From: Taishania sp.
Lineage (GTDB): Bacteria > Bacteroidota > Bacteroidia > Flavobacteriales_D > Crocinitomicaceae
Assembly (NCBI GenBank): GCA_030150045.1
Contig: JASLGM010000001.1
Span: 1 to 42,251 of the forward strand
Length of the DNA stretch: 42,251 bases
Direction: 5' to 3'
Shown: piece by piece, positions 1 through 9,712 of the stretch
Layout of the letters: the number at the start of each line of letters is the position of its first letter
Numbering within the stretch: position 1 is the stretch's first letter
The notes under the pieces: model-generated
The model's database searches: none
What the model was told of the DNA's origin: nothing
The model's input: only the letters and a program-made list of their open reading frames with translations
Program-made: the position numbers and the translations under genes

Positions 1-1740
1 CACATCGAATGAACACGTCACTGCATTTCCTGAAGCATCGGTTGCCGTATAAGTAACCGTTGTTGTTCCAATTGGGAATACATCTCCTGAGTCATGCGAA
101 CGCGTAATCACAACGGGTTCTAATGAACAATTATCTGTTGCAGTTGGTTCTGTCCATGTTGCAATAGCATCACATGATCCTGCCGTATTGCTAACGGTAA
201 CACCCGTTGGGCAGTTTACTAAAACAGGGGCTTGTGTATCTTCAACAATCACATCGAATGAACACGTCACCGCATTTCCTGAAGCATCGGTTGCCGTATA
301 AGTAACCGTTGTTGTTCCAATTGGGAAAGTAGCTCCTGAGTCATGTGAACTCGTAATCACAACCGATCCTGCCACAGAACAATTATCTGTTGCTGTTGGT
401 TCTATCCATGTTGCAATAGCATCACATGATCCTGCCGTATTGCTAACGGTAACATCCGTTGGGCAGTTTACTAAAACAGGGGCTTGCGTATCTTCAACAA
501 TCACATCGAATGAACACGTCACTGCATTTCCTGAAGCATCAGTTGCCGTATAAGTAACCGTTGTTGTTCCAATTGGGAATACATCTCCTGAGTCATGCGA
601 ACGCGTAATCACAACTGATCCTGCTACAGAACAATTATCTGTTGCGGTTGGTTCTGTCCATGTTACAATGGCATCACATGATCCTGCTGTATTACTAACG
701 GTAACATCCGTTGGGCAATTTACTAAAACAGGGTCTTGTGTATCGTTTACAGTTACAGTAAATGAACAAGTGGCTGCATTTCCTGAAGCATCAGTTGCCG
801 TATAAGTAACCGTTGTTGTTCCAATTGGGAATACATCTCCTGAGGAATGTGAACTGGTAACAACTGCTACAGAACAATTATCTGTTGCGGTTGGTGCTGT
901 CCATGTTGCAATAGCATCACATGATCCTGCCGTATTGCTAACAGTAACATCTGTTGGGCAATTTACTAAAACAGGTGCTTGCGCATCGTTTACAGTTACA
1001 GTAAATGAACAAGTGGCTGTGTTTCCTGAAGCATCGGTAGCTGTATAAGTAACCGTTGTTGTTCCAATTGGGAAAGTAGCTCCTGAGGAATGTGTACTTT
1101 GAATACCCAAAATACCACACTCATCAAAGAAAATGGGTTCATCCCATGTAACAGCAGTTTGACAACTTCCATCTGATATTGTAACAACACGATCTGCTGG
1201 ACAGCTATTCACTGTAGGAGGTGTAACATCTACAACAATGACATTAAATGAACAACTCGATTGATTACCACTAACGTCTGTAAATGTATAAGTAACTTCT
1301 GTTGTATCTAAAGGAAATAAAGTGCCCGAAGCATGTGTTGAATGAACAACAATTGCAGATAAGTCACAATTATCTTCTGCTATTGGATCCACCCACGTCG
1401 CACTCTCTTCACAAGTAACAGAAGTATTATTTAGAATAATATCTTGTGGACAATCCTGTATTATTAAGGGTGGAATTGTGTCTAAAACTTCGATTGTGAA
1501 AGAACATTGAGATATATTACCTCCAGCATCATATGCTGTGTAAACCACATTAGTAATCCCTAAATTAAATGTATCTCCAGGTAAATAATTTGAAATCAAA
1601 GAATCTAGTTTACAATCATCGGTAGCAGTTGGTGCAATCCAACTTACATCCGAAAAACAAGCATCTTCGAAAGTATAAGCTACAACATTTACAGGACAGT
1701 TAGAAATTACTGGTGGCGTATTATCTATGGATTTAATTCG
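1..1740 (-). repeat. Tandem HYR-like coding repeats, period 249-252 bp
   Basis: A conserved block (encoding the ASGNAVTCSF-type motif) recurs at about 1, 250, 502, 751 and 1000, with more diverged copies near 1245 and 1491. The first four periods are nearly identical at DNA level and the distal ones are degenerate. Repeats closest to the left edge are the most homogeneous, so the array probably continues beyond it and may vary in copy number between strains. Confidence 0.85.
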
Positions 1741-4700
1741 AATAGAATCAGTAACAGAACAACCATCTGCATAAGTCACATGAACAATGTACACTCCAAA
1801 ATCATCAATATCTAAATAATCAAGTGTTGAGCCATCATTCCATTCAAAGCGTGTGTCCGGAGTTGGATAAAACCCATCTGTTGTAATCCTATAAGTTCCA
1901 AAATTACAAACAAACGAGGTATCAGCCCCTAAGCCTTCAATTGAAGCAGTTGGGTTATACGCTTGAAAATTCATATTGGTGTTACCACCTGCATCTATCG
2001 AATGTACACCAAATTCTAATGGCAAATACGATGAGCTAGCATTTATATTTGTTGCATTTACAAAATCAAAATTTACACCACCATCTAAGATGACAAAGTT
2101 TCCTGCAGTAGTTGAACTATTTGATTTCAAAAACAAAATGTGACACGGGGTACCAGAAGCATAAAGTTTATTATGTATCGTCTGTGTCTCCCTACTTTCC
2201 AACTCATAAGTTTTACTTGCTGTGAAAATTAGCGTATCAAAAGAATTTGATCCGTAAAAGGATAAATGACTTCCTACAGAAACATGCTTCGCTTTTATCC
2301 CTCCTGAAATTCTACCATTTGTAGAGCTTGATTGCGTAAAGTTAATACGATTATACTCTTGTCCTACTTTTCCTCTTACTCCATTATTAGCTAAATGGCC
2401 ATTATACATAATATAAAGTTCTGAACGATCCGCTTCCAGTGTATTTAACCGTGATGCGGAGAAGTTAAATGCACTTTGTCCATAAGCATACACCTTTGAT
2501 GTCCCTAAAAAGAGATGCGAAACACCATTTGAATTAGCAACAAAATTTCTAATTTCTAATCTTTTGTCATTTGTATAGAGAGTCCCTTTTTGTAAATTAA
2601 TCTGATACCTCCCTCCTGTAGTAATGAAATCATCCATAAATCGCCAAGAACCATCTCCATAAAAGAGAAAATTACTATTTGAATTTAGTCCGAATAAATT
2701 AGCACCATTCGTTGTTATCGTTTCATTTCCATCTGATAATAAAAGTAAATTATACAAAGTAACAGTCAAATCTGACTGTAAGGTCAAAGAGCCATATACT
2801 CCCAATTCAGGACCATTAGATACCATTTTCGGAGAATTTGGGGCATTATCCCAAGTCATGTCTTTACAATAAGAACGACTATCAATGGTCACTACATTAT
2901 CACCTAAAACGAATCCACTCCTAGAGTTAAAAACCACATTGTCACCTGGTGTTGGTACACAACTGTTTGTGGCTGGAAACTGTCCATCGTCTATTCTTGA
3001 CCAATGGCGGCGATCTGTCCAATTTCCTGCACCACCAACCCAATACAAAGTAGAACCTGAATAAAGGGTGAAGTTAAAACCTGAATTACCTCCAAAATCA
3101 ATCGATGAATTCGCTTGAGCAGGCACTGCCCCTGTTGCAGTTATCCCTCCAATTATTGCATGAGAAATGGTCACATCAACTCCAGAGGAAAAATGAAGAG
3201 TTGCTGCACTTGATACATCAGAGGTAGAAAGCTCTATCATATTGTCACAAATTGGAGAAAGTGCAACAAATTTTTTATTAATCGTTTGAATCTTTCCTCT
3301 CTCAAAAATAAACTTCCTTTCTGGAGCGAGTAATAATGTATCAAAAATGTTCGCGTCCATAAATGTCAATTCACTTGCTAACGAAACATAATTTGCCCTA
3401 ATTCCTCCTGAAATTCTCCCATTAGTAGAACTTGATTCTGTAAAAATAATTCTATTAAACGATTGACCCGCTTTTCCCCTCACTCCATTATTAGATAAAT
3501 GACCAGCAAACATAATATAAAGCTCTGAGCGATCCGCATCTAAAGTAATCAAACCTGTACCTGTAAAGTTAAACGCACTTTGTCCATAGCAATAGATCTT
3601 TGATGCCCCTAAGTACAAATGGGAGTCCTCATTCGAATAAGTATTTAAATCCCTAATTTCAACACGCTTATCATTTGTAAACAATGAACCTTTTTGCAAC
3701 TGCATGCGATATCTATTTCCCGTTGTAATAAAATCATCCATAAAACGCCAACTTCCATTCCCTAGAAAATTAATAGTTCCATTTAAATTACTTCCACTTA
3801 AAACAGCTCCATTTGTTGTAATTGTTTCTGCATTGTCAGATAAAAAAAAGAGATCCCTTAAGGAAACAGTAAGATCAGCCTGTAACGTCATTGAACCATA
3901 CAAACCTAATTGAGGTCCAACAGACAAAATACGAGGTGAGTTTGGGGCATTATCCCAAGTCATGTCTTTACAATAAGAACGACTATCAATGGTTACATCA
4001 TTATTACCCGAAGTAAATCCACTTCTTGCATTAAAAATCACATTATCATACGGCGTTGGAACACAACTATTTGTTGCGGGGAATTGGCCGTCGTCGATTC
4101 TTGACCAATGGCGTCGATCAGACCAGTCCCCTGCTCCACCAACCCAATACACGTCTGTCCCGGTATAAGAAGTGAAATTAAAACCTGTATTCCCCCCAAA
4201 ATCAATAGAAGAGTTGGCTTCAACAGGTATAGCTCCTGTAGCCCTTAATCCTGCTAATATTGCATAAGAGATTGACACATCTGCTGTAGGTGAAAAATGA
4301 AGTGTACTCGCTCTAGTAACATCAGACGTAGTTAACTCGATCATATTATCACAAGCAGGAGAAAAGGCTATAAACTGATTATTAATCGTCTGTACCTCAC
4401 CTCCCTCAAATACAAATTTTTTCTCAGCTCCTAAACGTAAGGTATCAAAAGTATTCGATTTAGAAATATTTGCTTCACATAGTATAGAAGCATACTTTAC
4501 TTTTATTCCTCCCGTTACCATCCCTCCAATAGCAGATGTTTGAGGGAAATAAATCCGATTATATTGTTGTCCCGCTTTTCCTCTAATTCCATTTGAGTTT
4601 AAATTTGCCCCAAACATCACATAAAGTTCAGATCGATCAGCTTCAAATGTATTCAATTGTTGTCCTGTAAAGTCAAATGAATTTTGTCCATAAGTATAAA

Positions 4701-5337
4701 CTTTAGAGGAACCCAAGTAAAGATGTGAAGGACCACTAGAATAGGTGTAAAAATCTTTAATTTCAACCCGTTTATCATTTGTGTGTAACGTTCCTTTACT
4801 CAAATGAATACGATAGGACCGCACGGTAGAAATAAAATCATCTAAAAGTCGCCAACTACCAACTCCATCAAAAAGAAAAACACCAGATAAATTATCACCA
4901 ATCAGCATTGCACCATTCGTAGTAATCGTCTCATTTCCACTAGACAAAAAAGAAAATTCTCGAACAGAGATAGTAACACTAGGCTGGAAAACTACTGATC
5001 CATACCCCCTTAACGCTGGACCTGATGATTTAAGAATGGGGGAATTCGGTGCACCATTCCAAGTCATATTCTTAAAATTGGCGATCACATCAACAGTTAC
5101 TGTACGAACCGTTAAAGCTCCAGCTAAGAAACCACTATTGGCATCAAAAAAAACGTTGTCGTTTTGTGAAGGAACAACAGAATGCTTTGTCGTTCCGCCC
5201 GAAGTAGTTGCCCAATGATTTATATCACTCCAATTTCCTGCTCCACCAACCCAATAATAATCGGCAGCAGAGAGATAAGAAGTGAAAAAAAGAAATATCA
5301 GGAAAAAAATCCGAGGAAGCAGTAAGTTTTGTTTCAT
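1..5337 (-). CDS. Giant secreted/surface repeat protein, C-terminus cut off by window edge
   Basis: The reading frame is open from the ATG at 5337 to base 1, giving 1779 codons without a stop; the C-terminus lies outside the window. The start MKQNLLLPRIFFLIFLFF is a clear signal peptide, with mature protein from about AADYYWVGG. Residues ~25-1130 consist of three tandem modules of 368-369 residues, each opening with a YWVGGAGxWSD motif. A short linker domain follows, and from about residue 1200 at least seven HYR-like repeats of about 83 residues (PTATDNC, SHDSG and YTATDASGN motifs with paired Cys). HYR repeats are Ig-like adhesive modules common in Bacteroidota surface proteins. A T9SS sorting domain would be expected at the missing end, but this is inference. 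It faces away from the 5912 gene across an unusually long leader. No enzymatic domain was recognised; a role as adhesin or surface-layer component is inferred. Confidence 0.85.
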   Translation of the reverse strand, partial: MKQNLLLPRIFFLIFLFFTSYLSAADYYWVGGAGNWSDINHWATTSGGTTKHSVVPSQNDNVFFDANSGFLAGALTVRTVTVDVIANFKNMTWNGAPNSPILKSSGPALRGYGSVVFQPSVTISVREFSFLSSGNETITTNGAMLIGDNLSGVFLFDGVGSWRLLDDFISTVRSYRIHLSKGTLHTNDKRVEIKDFYTYSSGPSHLYLGSSKVYTYGQNSFDFTGQQLNTFEADRSELYVMFGANLNSNGIRGKAGQQYNRIYFPQTSAIGGMVTGGIKVKYASILCEANISKSNTFDTLRLGAEKKFVFEGGEVQTINNQFIAFSPACDNMIELTTSDVTRASTLHFSPTADVSISYAILAGLRATGAIPVEANSSIDFGGNTGFNFTSYTGTDVYWVGGAGDWSDRRHWSRIDDGQFPATNSCVPTPYDNVIFNARSGFTSGNNDVTIDSRSYCKDMTWDNAPNSPRILSVGPQLGLYGSMTLQADLTVSLRDLFFLSDNAETITTNGAVLSGSNLNGTINFLGNGSWRFMDDFITTGNRYRMQLQKGSLFTNDKRVEIRDLNTYSNEDSHLYLGASKIYCYGQSAFNFTGTGLITLDADRSELYIMFAGHLSNNGVRGKAGQSFNRIIFTESSSTNGRISGGIRANYVSLASELTFMDANIFDTLLLAPERKFIFERGKIQTINKKFVALSPICDNMIELSTSDVSSAATLHFSSGVDVTISHAIIGGITATGAVPAQANSSIDFGGNSGFNFTLYSGSTLYWVGGAGNWTDRRHWSRIDDGQFPATNSCVPTPGDNVVFNSRSGFVLGDNVVTIDSRSYCKDMTWDNAPNSPKMVSNGPELGVYGSLTLQSDLTVTLYNLLLLSDGNETITTNGANLFGLNSNSNFLFYGDGSWRFMDDFITTGGRYQINLQKGTLYTNDKRLEIRNFVANSNGVSHLFLGTSKVYAYGQSAFNFSASRLNTLEADRSELYIMYNGHLANNGVRGKVGQEYNRINFTQSSSTNGRISGGIKAKHVSVGSHLSFYGSNSFDTLIFTASKTYELESRETQTIHNKLYASGTPCHILFLKSNSSTTAGNFVILDGGVNFDFVNATNINASSSYLPLEFGVHSIDAGGNTNMNFQAYNPTASIEGLGADTSFVCNFGTYRITTDGFYPTPDTRFEWNDGSTLDYLDIDDFGVYIVHVTYADGCSVTDSIRIKSIDNTPPVISNCPVNVVAYTFEDACFSDVSWIAPTATDDCKLDSLISNYLPGDTFNLGITNVVYTAYDAGGNISQCSFTIEVLDTIPPLIIQDCPQDIILNNTSVTCEESATWVDPIAEDNCDLSAIVVHSTHASGTLFPLDTTEVTYTFTDVSGNQSSCSFNVIVVDVTPPTVNSCPADRVVTISDGSCQTAVTWDEPIFFDECGILGIQSTHSSGATFPIGTTTVTYTATDASGNTATCSFTVTVNDAQAPVLVNCPTDVTVSNTAGSCDAIATWTAPTATDNCSVAVVTSSHSSGDVFPIGTTTVTYTATDASGNAATCSFTVTVNDTQDPVLVNCPTDVTVSNTAGSCDAIVTWTEPTATDNCSVAGSVVITRSHDSGDVFPIGTTTVTYTATDASGNAVTCSFDVIVEDTQAPVLVNCPTDVTVSNTAGSCDAIATWIEPTATDNCSVAGSVVITSSHDSGATFPIGTTTVTYTATDASGNAVTCSFDVIVEDTQAPVLVNCPTGVTVSNTAGSCDAIATWTEPTATDNCSLEPVVITRSHDSGDVFPIGTTTVTYTATDASGNAVTCSFDV
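1930..5262 (-). repeat. Three tandem ~1105-bp coding repeats (YWVGG modules)
   Basis: The codons for the YWVGGAG motif recur at about 5246, 4139 and 3035, so the units are 1107 and 1104 bp long (369 and 368 residues). Units 2 and 3 share long near-identical DNA stretches, for example around 2830-2890 and 3936-3996. This points to recent duplication or gene conversion. Unit 1 is more diverged. Confidence 0.85.
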
Positions 5338-5911
5338 TTTTTCAGTTTAGTTTTTAATCGCGATAAAATTCCACAATAAATCACAATAATCAAAAAATAA
5401 ACTGTTAAGCATTGTTATTTTAAAATATCTGATTAACAATTACTTACAACTACAGATTCACGCAAACTCCTTTCCTCATCTACGTTACACAATAAAATCA
5501 TTTCCCTTATTTAACTTTATTATAGTTTGAGAATTCAACCATTTTTTTTGATAAAAACGAAATAAAAAAAAGTAATCACCTCAAAAAAGAATGCATTTAG
5601 ATATAGCCAGCATTTCCGTCTACAGGTTTTAGTGTTTTTGTGCCAACCTTACGTTGCGAACCTTTCTGTAGTGTGCTCCCAAGGTCGCAACCACAAAAAA
5701 GGCAACTGAAGGTAGCACTGCAAACAGCTACCACCATCCGCCGGGCTGGAGTATAGTTGTACAAAAATTAATCCGTAAAACACTAAAGTCAACTACATTA
5801 TAAATAATAAGCACAGCCATTTAATCAATAACCTCATCGATATAATCATTTAAGGCAAATTTATTTACTGCATTTCCATAAATTAAATGAAACAACTAAA
5901 TACTACAACCG
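5338..5911. other. 574-bp intergenic region between divergent genes
   Basis: This gap separates the giant minus-strand gene from the plus-strand gene at 5912. It is AT-rich and holds one F1 repeat (5607-5749). No convincing ORF was seen. No clear TAnnTTTG promoter could be assigned for either gene. Confidence 0.6.
5607..5749 (+). repeat. F1 dispersed hairpin repeat, copy 1 (subtype B)
   Basis: The element begins CCAGC and ends GCTGG. It has the 5' block TCCGTCTACAGGTTTTAGTG and a variable arm GTGCCAACCTTACGTTGC that pairs imperfectly with GCAACTGAAGGTAGCAC. The central motif GCTCCCAAGGTCGC differs from the majority form. It sits in a divergent promoter region, unlike most copies, which lie downstream of genes. 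Confidence 0.75.
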
Positions 5912-6586
5912 ATGAAAACAACAACGTACCTTTTTTGCCTTGCCGTCCTATGCCTATTTACAATAGGTTCAACAAACGCTCAAGAATTCATCTTTAAACA
6001 CCAAACTGGAACTACAGGTTTCTTAAAAATAGAAAGCGTTGGTCCGGCAACCAGTGATATTCTAGTATCAGTAGACAACGCAACAAATGTGGATCAAACA
6101 AGCTTTAACCAATCGTATAGTTCATCCTTTAAATTGACAGAAATATTACCATTGATTAAAAATGATATAGAAAACATTACCGTTATAAATCATTTACTTG
6201 ATGATCCTAACAACCAATTGGACAGTATTTTTTTATATGAAGACAAACGTTTTTTAGCCGTTTCTATAAGTATTTTGGTGAATCCGGATCTTAGAATGTC
6301 AATGTATTATGCTTTTGATATGAATAAAATACCTAGTTGGCAAACGCTCGCTGTTCCGATATTGACAACTTCGAACCTAGCCGTTTTCCCAAATCCTGCA
6401 AAAGAAAGTGTTCATATTTCATTTCAATCAGAAACGGAAGTTCCTGTTTTGTTATTCAGCACAGACGGCCGTATTTTGTACGAATCTTCGGCTGTTAATC
6501 ATTTGAATTTAAATGTCTCTGAATATCCAGCTGGAAATTACTTACTGAAAGTTGGAAACACAACGCAAAAGATTGTTCTTCTATAA
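5912..6586 (+). CDS. Secreted protein with T9SS type A sorting domain
   Basis: This 224-residue protein has a signal peptide (residues 1-23, ending STNAQ) and a C-terminal sorting domain from about residue 150. The domain opens with the typical VFPNPAKE motif and closes in beta strands ending KIVLL. Such domains direct substrates through the type IX secretion system, whose components PorU/PorV are encoded at 10346-15588. The central region (24-150) resembles no family I recognise, and it is too short to carry the usual adhesive repeats. It stands alone: F1 copy 1 lies upstream and F2 copy a begins just after the stop. A function beyond cell-surface or extracellular location cannot be given. 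Confidence 0.85.
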   Translation: MKTTTYLFCLAVLCLFTIGSTNAQEFIFKHQTGTTGFLKIESVGPATSDILVSVDNATNVDQTSFNQSYSSSFKLTEILPLIKNDIENITVINHLLDDPNNQLDSIFLYEDKRFLAVSISILVNPDLRMSMYYAFDMNKIPSWQTLAVPILTTSNLAVFPNPAKESVHISFQSETEVPVLLFSTDGRILYESSAVNHLNLNVSEYPAGNYLLKVGNTTQKIVLL

Positions 6587-6595
6587 TCCTATTAC

Positions 6596-6688
6596 CGCGT
6601 TAGGGATTGTCGTGAAAAGCCCACAGTCCCCAAGTTTACTAGGGGACGAGGACTTGTAGCAAAAGCCCGACCCAAAGGGTAACGCCCC
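6596..6688 (-). repeat. F2 dispersed repeat, copy a
   Basis: On the minus strand it reads GGGGCGTTACCCTTTGGGTC at one end and ACAATCCCTAACGCG at the other. Between them is an internal hairpin (GTCCCC/GGGGAC). The same end sequences recur at 9713-9791. It lies directly after the stop of the 5912 gene. Confidence 0.7.
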
Positions 6689-6724
6689 AAAAAAAAACAT
6701 CAAAATAATGGTGATTTAATGTAG

Positions 6725-6764
6725 AAAAAAGCCCCATTTCCAAAATTGGAACATGGGGCTTTTG
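6725..6764. terminator. Bidirectional intrinsic terminator
   Basis: Arms AAAGCCCCAT and ATGGGGCTTT flank a smaller inner pairing (CCA/TGG), with A-runs before and T-runs after. It would end transcription of the symporter gene from the right and of the 5912 gene from the left. Confidence 0.85.
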
Positions 6765-6782
6765 TATATGTGTTCTCTGATA

Positions 6783-8051
6783 TTAATGTTCTATCTGAAG
6801 CTGCTCAGTTGATTCGTCATCGGGCATATTTTTTCCTTCCCACTTATCAACTGCGGCAATGGCTAACGAGTTTCCAAGAACATTGGTCATACTTCGTGCC
6901 ATATCACAGAAATGGTCAATTGGTAAAATCAATAAAATACCTTCTGGAGGGATACCAAACATGGAGCATGTTGCAACCACAACAATCAATGAAGCACGTG
7001 GCACTCCAGCCACCCCTTTACTGGTCAACAACAAGACCAAAAGCATGGTCAACTGTTCCTCCAACGACATGTGAATGCCATACACTTGGGCAATAAATAT
7101 CGAGGCAAAAGTCATGTACATCATCGAGCCGTCAAGGTTAAAAGAATATCCAAGCGGAAGGGTAAAGGAAACGATTTTCTTGTTGCATCCAAATGCTTCT
7201 AACTCTTCTACTAGCTTCGGGAAAACAGCTTCACTTGACGTGGTCGAAAAGGCAATCAATAAAGGACTTTTGATATGTCTCAACAGGTCTTTCATACGCG
7301 GACCAAGAATCAGGAAACCAACAGCGATAAGTAAAGCACAAAGTGTGACGATACCGATGGAGAACGCTAGTAAATATTTGGCGTAAACAGTAAAAATTTG
7401 AAATCCATATTTGGAAACGGCACTAGCTACAGATCCGAGAACACCGATGGGTGCAAACCACATGATATATCCAACCATTTTTAAAACAACACTAGCAATG
7501 GTATCAAAAAGAGTAATGACTACTTGTCCAGCTTTGCCTAATGAGGCTAAAGAAATACCAAAGAAAATAGAGAAAACAACAATTTGTAATATTTCATTGG
7601 TTGCAAAGGCTTCGAACACCGATTTTGGAATCATGTGTTTAACAAAATGATCTAGCGTAAGACTGGACGTATTGTTCATTAAATCAGCTGCGGCACTGGC
7701 GTCAGCAGCAATTCCAATGTCTACTCCTACTCCTGGTTTCAACCAATTGACCAAGAGCAATCCAATCAATAAAGAAACAATAGATGCGGATGAGAACCAT
7801 AAAAGGGCTTTCACACCAACTCGACCTACTAATTTGATATCGCCCATTTTAGCAATCCCTACAACCAAGGTAGTGAATACCAACGGTGCAATGATCATTT
7901 GAACCAATCGGATAAAGATGGTTCCAAGTAAGCTGATGTTGCCTGCGAATCCGTTTGCTGACTCTGGATAGAGGTAATAAACGATTCCACCGAGCAATAC
8001 ACCCACCAAAAGGGATAGGATAATCGCGATAAATAAGCTATTGTTTTTCAT
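6783..8051 (-). CDS. Dicarboxylate/amino acid:cation symporter (DAACS family, GltP-like)
   Basis: This 422-residue integral membrane protein couples uptake of acidic amino acids or C4-dicarboxylates to Na+ or H+. The diagnostic motifs are present: the serine-rich hairpin region STTSSEAVFPKL, the SFNLDGSMMYMTFASIFIAQ stretch (the NMDGT motif of GltPh) and TSKGVAGVPRASL in the second hairpin loop. Length is normal for the family. NLDGS, rather than the NLDGT of DctA, leans towards a GltP-type glutamate/aspartate carrier, but substrate cannot be settled by reading. It is monocistronic, read leftwards into the terminator at 6725-6764, and divergent from the 8164 gene. Confidence 0.93.
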   Translation of the reverse strand: MKNNSLFIAIILSLLVGVLLGGIVYYLYPESANGFAGNISLLGTIFIRLVQMIIAPLVFTTLVVGIAKMGDIKLVGRVGVKALLWFSSASIVSLLIGLLLVNWLKPGVGVDIGIAADASAAADLMNNTSSLTLDHFVKHMIPKSVFEAFATNEILQIVVFSIFFGISLASLGKAGQVVITLFDTIASVVLKMVGYIMWFAPIGVLGSVASAVSKYGFQIFTVYAKYLLAFSIGIVTLCALLIAVGFLILGPRMKDLLRHIKSPLLIAFSTTSSEAVFPKLVEELEAFGCNKKIVSFTLPLGYSFNLDGSMMYMTFASIFIAQVYGIHMSLEEQLTMLLVLLLTSKGVAGVPRASLIVVVATCSMFGIPPEGILLILPIDHFCDMARSMTNVLGNSLAIAAVDKWEGKNMPDDESTEQLQIEH

Positions 8052-8133
8052 TGTATATATTTGGGGTCCGTGAAATTAACAATAATTTAGTGTTAATTTC
8101 AACTTTTATGGAATATAGCGACCGAAAAACAAA

Positions 8134-8141
8134 TACTTTTG
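8134..8141 (+). promoter_or_regulatory. Putative promoter -7 box TACTTTTG
   Basis: A perfect match to the Bacteroidota TAnnTTTG element lies 22 bp before the ATG at 8164. No TTG was seen at the -33 position. Confidence 0.45.
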
Positions 8142-8163
8142 CGGAATAAATTATTATTATCTA

Positions 8164-8781
8164 ATGCGTAATCTTATCATTTTAGTTGCTACGTTGGTTT
8201 CCTTTACCACTTTTGGACAGGACACAGCAAACAAGTTTAGAATCGGTCTTGCAGGTACGGCATACCTTAATTTTGACAAGGCGAACAAGTCGAATAGTCA
8301 GTATGTAGAAATCAATTTTGATTATGCGTTTCATGAGCGTGTACGAGTGGGGTTAGGCTTGGACTACAACATCACGAATAAAAGTCAAAAAAACATTTCT
8401 TTAACAGATTTGACGTATATGAACTCCAATATTTCACGTTCTGGACTAGGGGCGCAAGGGTACATTGACTACCTTTTCATGAAGAAAACAAATTTTGATA
8501 TGTATGCACGTATAGGAATAGGTTCAAACTTCCCGATGGCTCAAGTGACGGAGCAAGATCATTATGATAAAGCAACAGACACAAAGATTAAAGAAAATGA
8601 TTTTAACACTTCGAAAAGTGCGTTGCCAATTCAAATTCGTTACACTATTGGTGTAGGTGGTGAATACAAAATCAAAGATTTCATGTCCGTTGGTTTAGAA
8701 TTAAATTACCGTTATGCGGGATTAGCAGCTGACCAAACGTATGGTTTAGGATTAAAATTAGGTGTTAATTACCGTTTTTAA
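8164..8781 (+). CDS. Outer-membrane beta-barrel protein
   Basis: This 205-residue protein has a short signal peptide (MRNLIILVATLVSFTTFGQ) followed by alternating amphipathic strands. It ends in an aromatic residue (GVNYRF), the usual C-terminal signature of outer-membrane barrels. Motifs such as YTIGVGGEYKI and LELNYRYAGL fit an eight-stranded OmpA/OmpX-like barrel. The specific role is unknown. It has its own -7 box and terminator, so it is likely monocistronic. Confidence 0.75.
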   Translation: MRNLIILVATLVSFTTFGQDTANKFRIGLAGTAYLNFDKANKSNSQYVEINFDYAFHERVRVGLGLDYNITNKSQKNISLTDLTYMNSNISRSGLGAQGYIDYLFMKKTNFDMYARIGIGSNFPMAQVTEQDHYDKATDTKIKENDFNTSKSALPIQIRYTIGVGGEYKIKDFMSVGLELNYRYAGLAADQTYGLGLKLGVNYRF

Positions 8782-8847
8782 GGCAATTCGGGTAATAAAT
8801 CACACTGATTTCATCTTCTTTATAGCGTATTCTCAAAAGATATAAAC

Positions 8848-8878
8848 AAAAAAAGGAAGCGTTTTGCTTCCTTTTTTT
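8848..8878. terminator. Bidirectional intrinsic terminator between convergent genes
   Basis: The hairpin GGAAGC/GCTTCC is flanked by an A-run and a T-run, with the paired tails extending it. It lies between the stop codons of the 8164 gene and the PhnA-family gene. Confidence 0.88.
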
Positions 8879-8906
8879 GTGCCTAAACGTTACAATAACG
8901 TTTGAT

Positions 8907-9470
8907 TTATTTCTTTACATATTGCGTTAAGATAACAATAGATTGTCCGTTGATCTTTCCTTCAATTTGTTCGTGATTGTCATGTACCAAACGGATATTT
9001 CTAACTGCCGTTCCTCTTTTTGCTGTAAACGTTGCTCCTTTCACATCCAGATCTTTGATCAAAACCACCGAATCTCCTTGCTCCAAAAGTACGCCATTTG
9101 AGTCGACGTGTTTAGGTGCATTTGGATCTACTAATCCATCGTTTGCCCATTTCACTGCATCTTCTTCCATGTACATCATGTCCAACAAATCGTTCGGCCA
9201 CCCTTCTCCTTTCAACTGATTTAAAATGCGGTATGCAGTTACTTTAACGGCGTCATTTTCATTCCAAATGGCATCGTTAAGGCAACGCCAATGATTTACG
9301 TCATTCAACGGCTCGTCGATATTTGATTGACAGTGCGCACAAATATGGACACAATCTTCGGTGTATTGTCCTGATTTTGGAGCAACAACATAAACGCTGG
9401 ATGCTGTGTTTGTCGAACACAATTCACAGTTTCCTCCACTTCGCGCTAACATTTCTTTTTCTAAGCTCAT
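8907..9470 (-). CDS. PhnA/YjdM family zinc-ribbon protein
   Basis: The 187-residue protein has an N-terminal zinc ribbon with Cys pairs CELC and CAHC, a helical middle (HWRCLNDAIWNENDAVK) and the C-terminal PhnA domain (DSNGVLLEQGDSVVLIKDLDVKG, in pieces). PhnA proteins were named after alkylphosphonate operons. The E. coli YjdM type has no proven phosphonate enzyme activity, so the name should not be read as a function. No phosphonate genes are nearby. A TATCTTTG box at 9494-9487 lies 16 bp before the start codon. Confidence 0.88.
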   Translation of the reverse strand: MSLEKEMLARSGGNCELCSTNTASSVYVVAPKSGQYTEDCVHICAHCQSNIDEPLNDVNHWRCLNDAIWNENDAVKVTAYRILNQLKGEGWPNDLLDMMYMEEDAVKWANDGLVDPNAPKHVDSNGVLLEQGDSVVLIKDLDVKGATFTAKRGTAVRNIRLVHDNHEQIEGKINGQSIVILTQYVKK

Positions 9471-9486
9471 TTCATAAGAATTTGGG

Positions 9487-9494
9487 CAAAGATA
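9487..9494 (-). promoter_or_regulatory. Putative promoter -7 box TATCTTTG for the PhnA-family gene
   Basis: A perfect TAnnTTTG match on the minus strand, 16 bp upstream of the ATG at 9470. No TTG -33 element was found at the usual distance. Confidence 0.45.
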
Positions 9495-9536
9495 CGGATT
9501 ATATTTTTAGTCCTCTTTTGGGGTGAAAACCTATGC

Positions 9537-9681
9537 TCAGCCCGGACGGATTGCGGTAGCTAAAGGCAACAAAACAGTGTGAACAAGCGTTTAGCGCAGC
9601 GACCAGCGGAAGCTCGTGATAAATGTTTTGTGAACCGTTTTTTGTTGTTTTTACTAAAGCAAGTAGGCCGAAATGGCTGCC
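9537..9681 (-). repeat. F1 dispersed hairpin repeat, copy 2
   Basis: On the minus strand it starts GGCAGCC, has the block TCGGCCTACTTGCTTTAGTA, the central motif GAGCTTCCGCTGGTCGC and the 3' block AGCTACCGCAATCCG, ending GGGCTGAG. The arms CAACAAAAAACGGT and ACTGTTTTGTTG pair with each other. F2 copy b lies 32 bp away. Confidence 0.85.
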
Positions 9682-9712
9682 AAATTATTTCCTTTAATTT
9701 ATTTTTTTCTTT

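Noticed and set aside
7075..7902. Plus-strand open frames of 76-103 codons inside the symporter gene
   Set aside because: They are antisense to a gene with clear family motifs along its full length.
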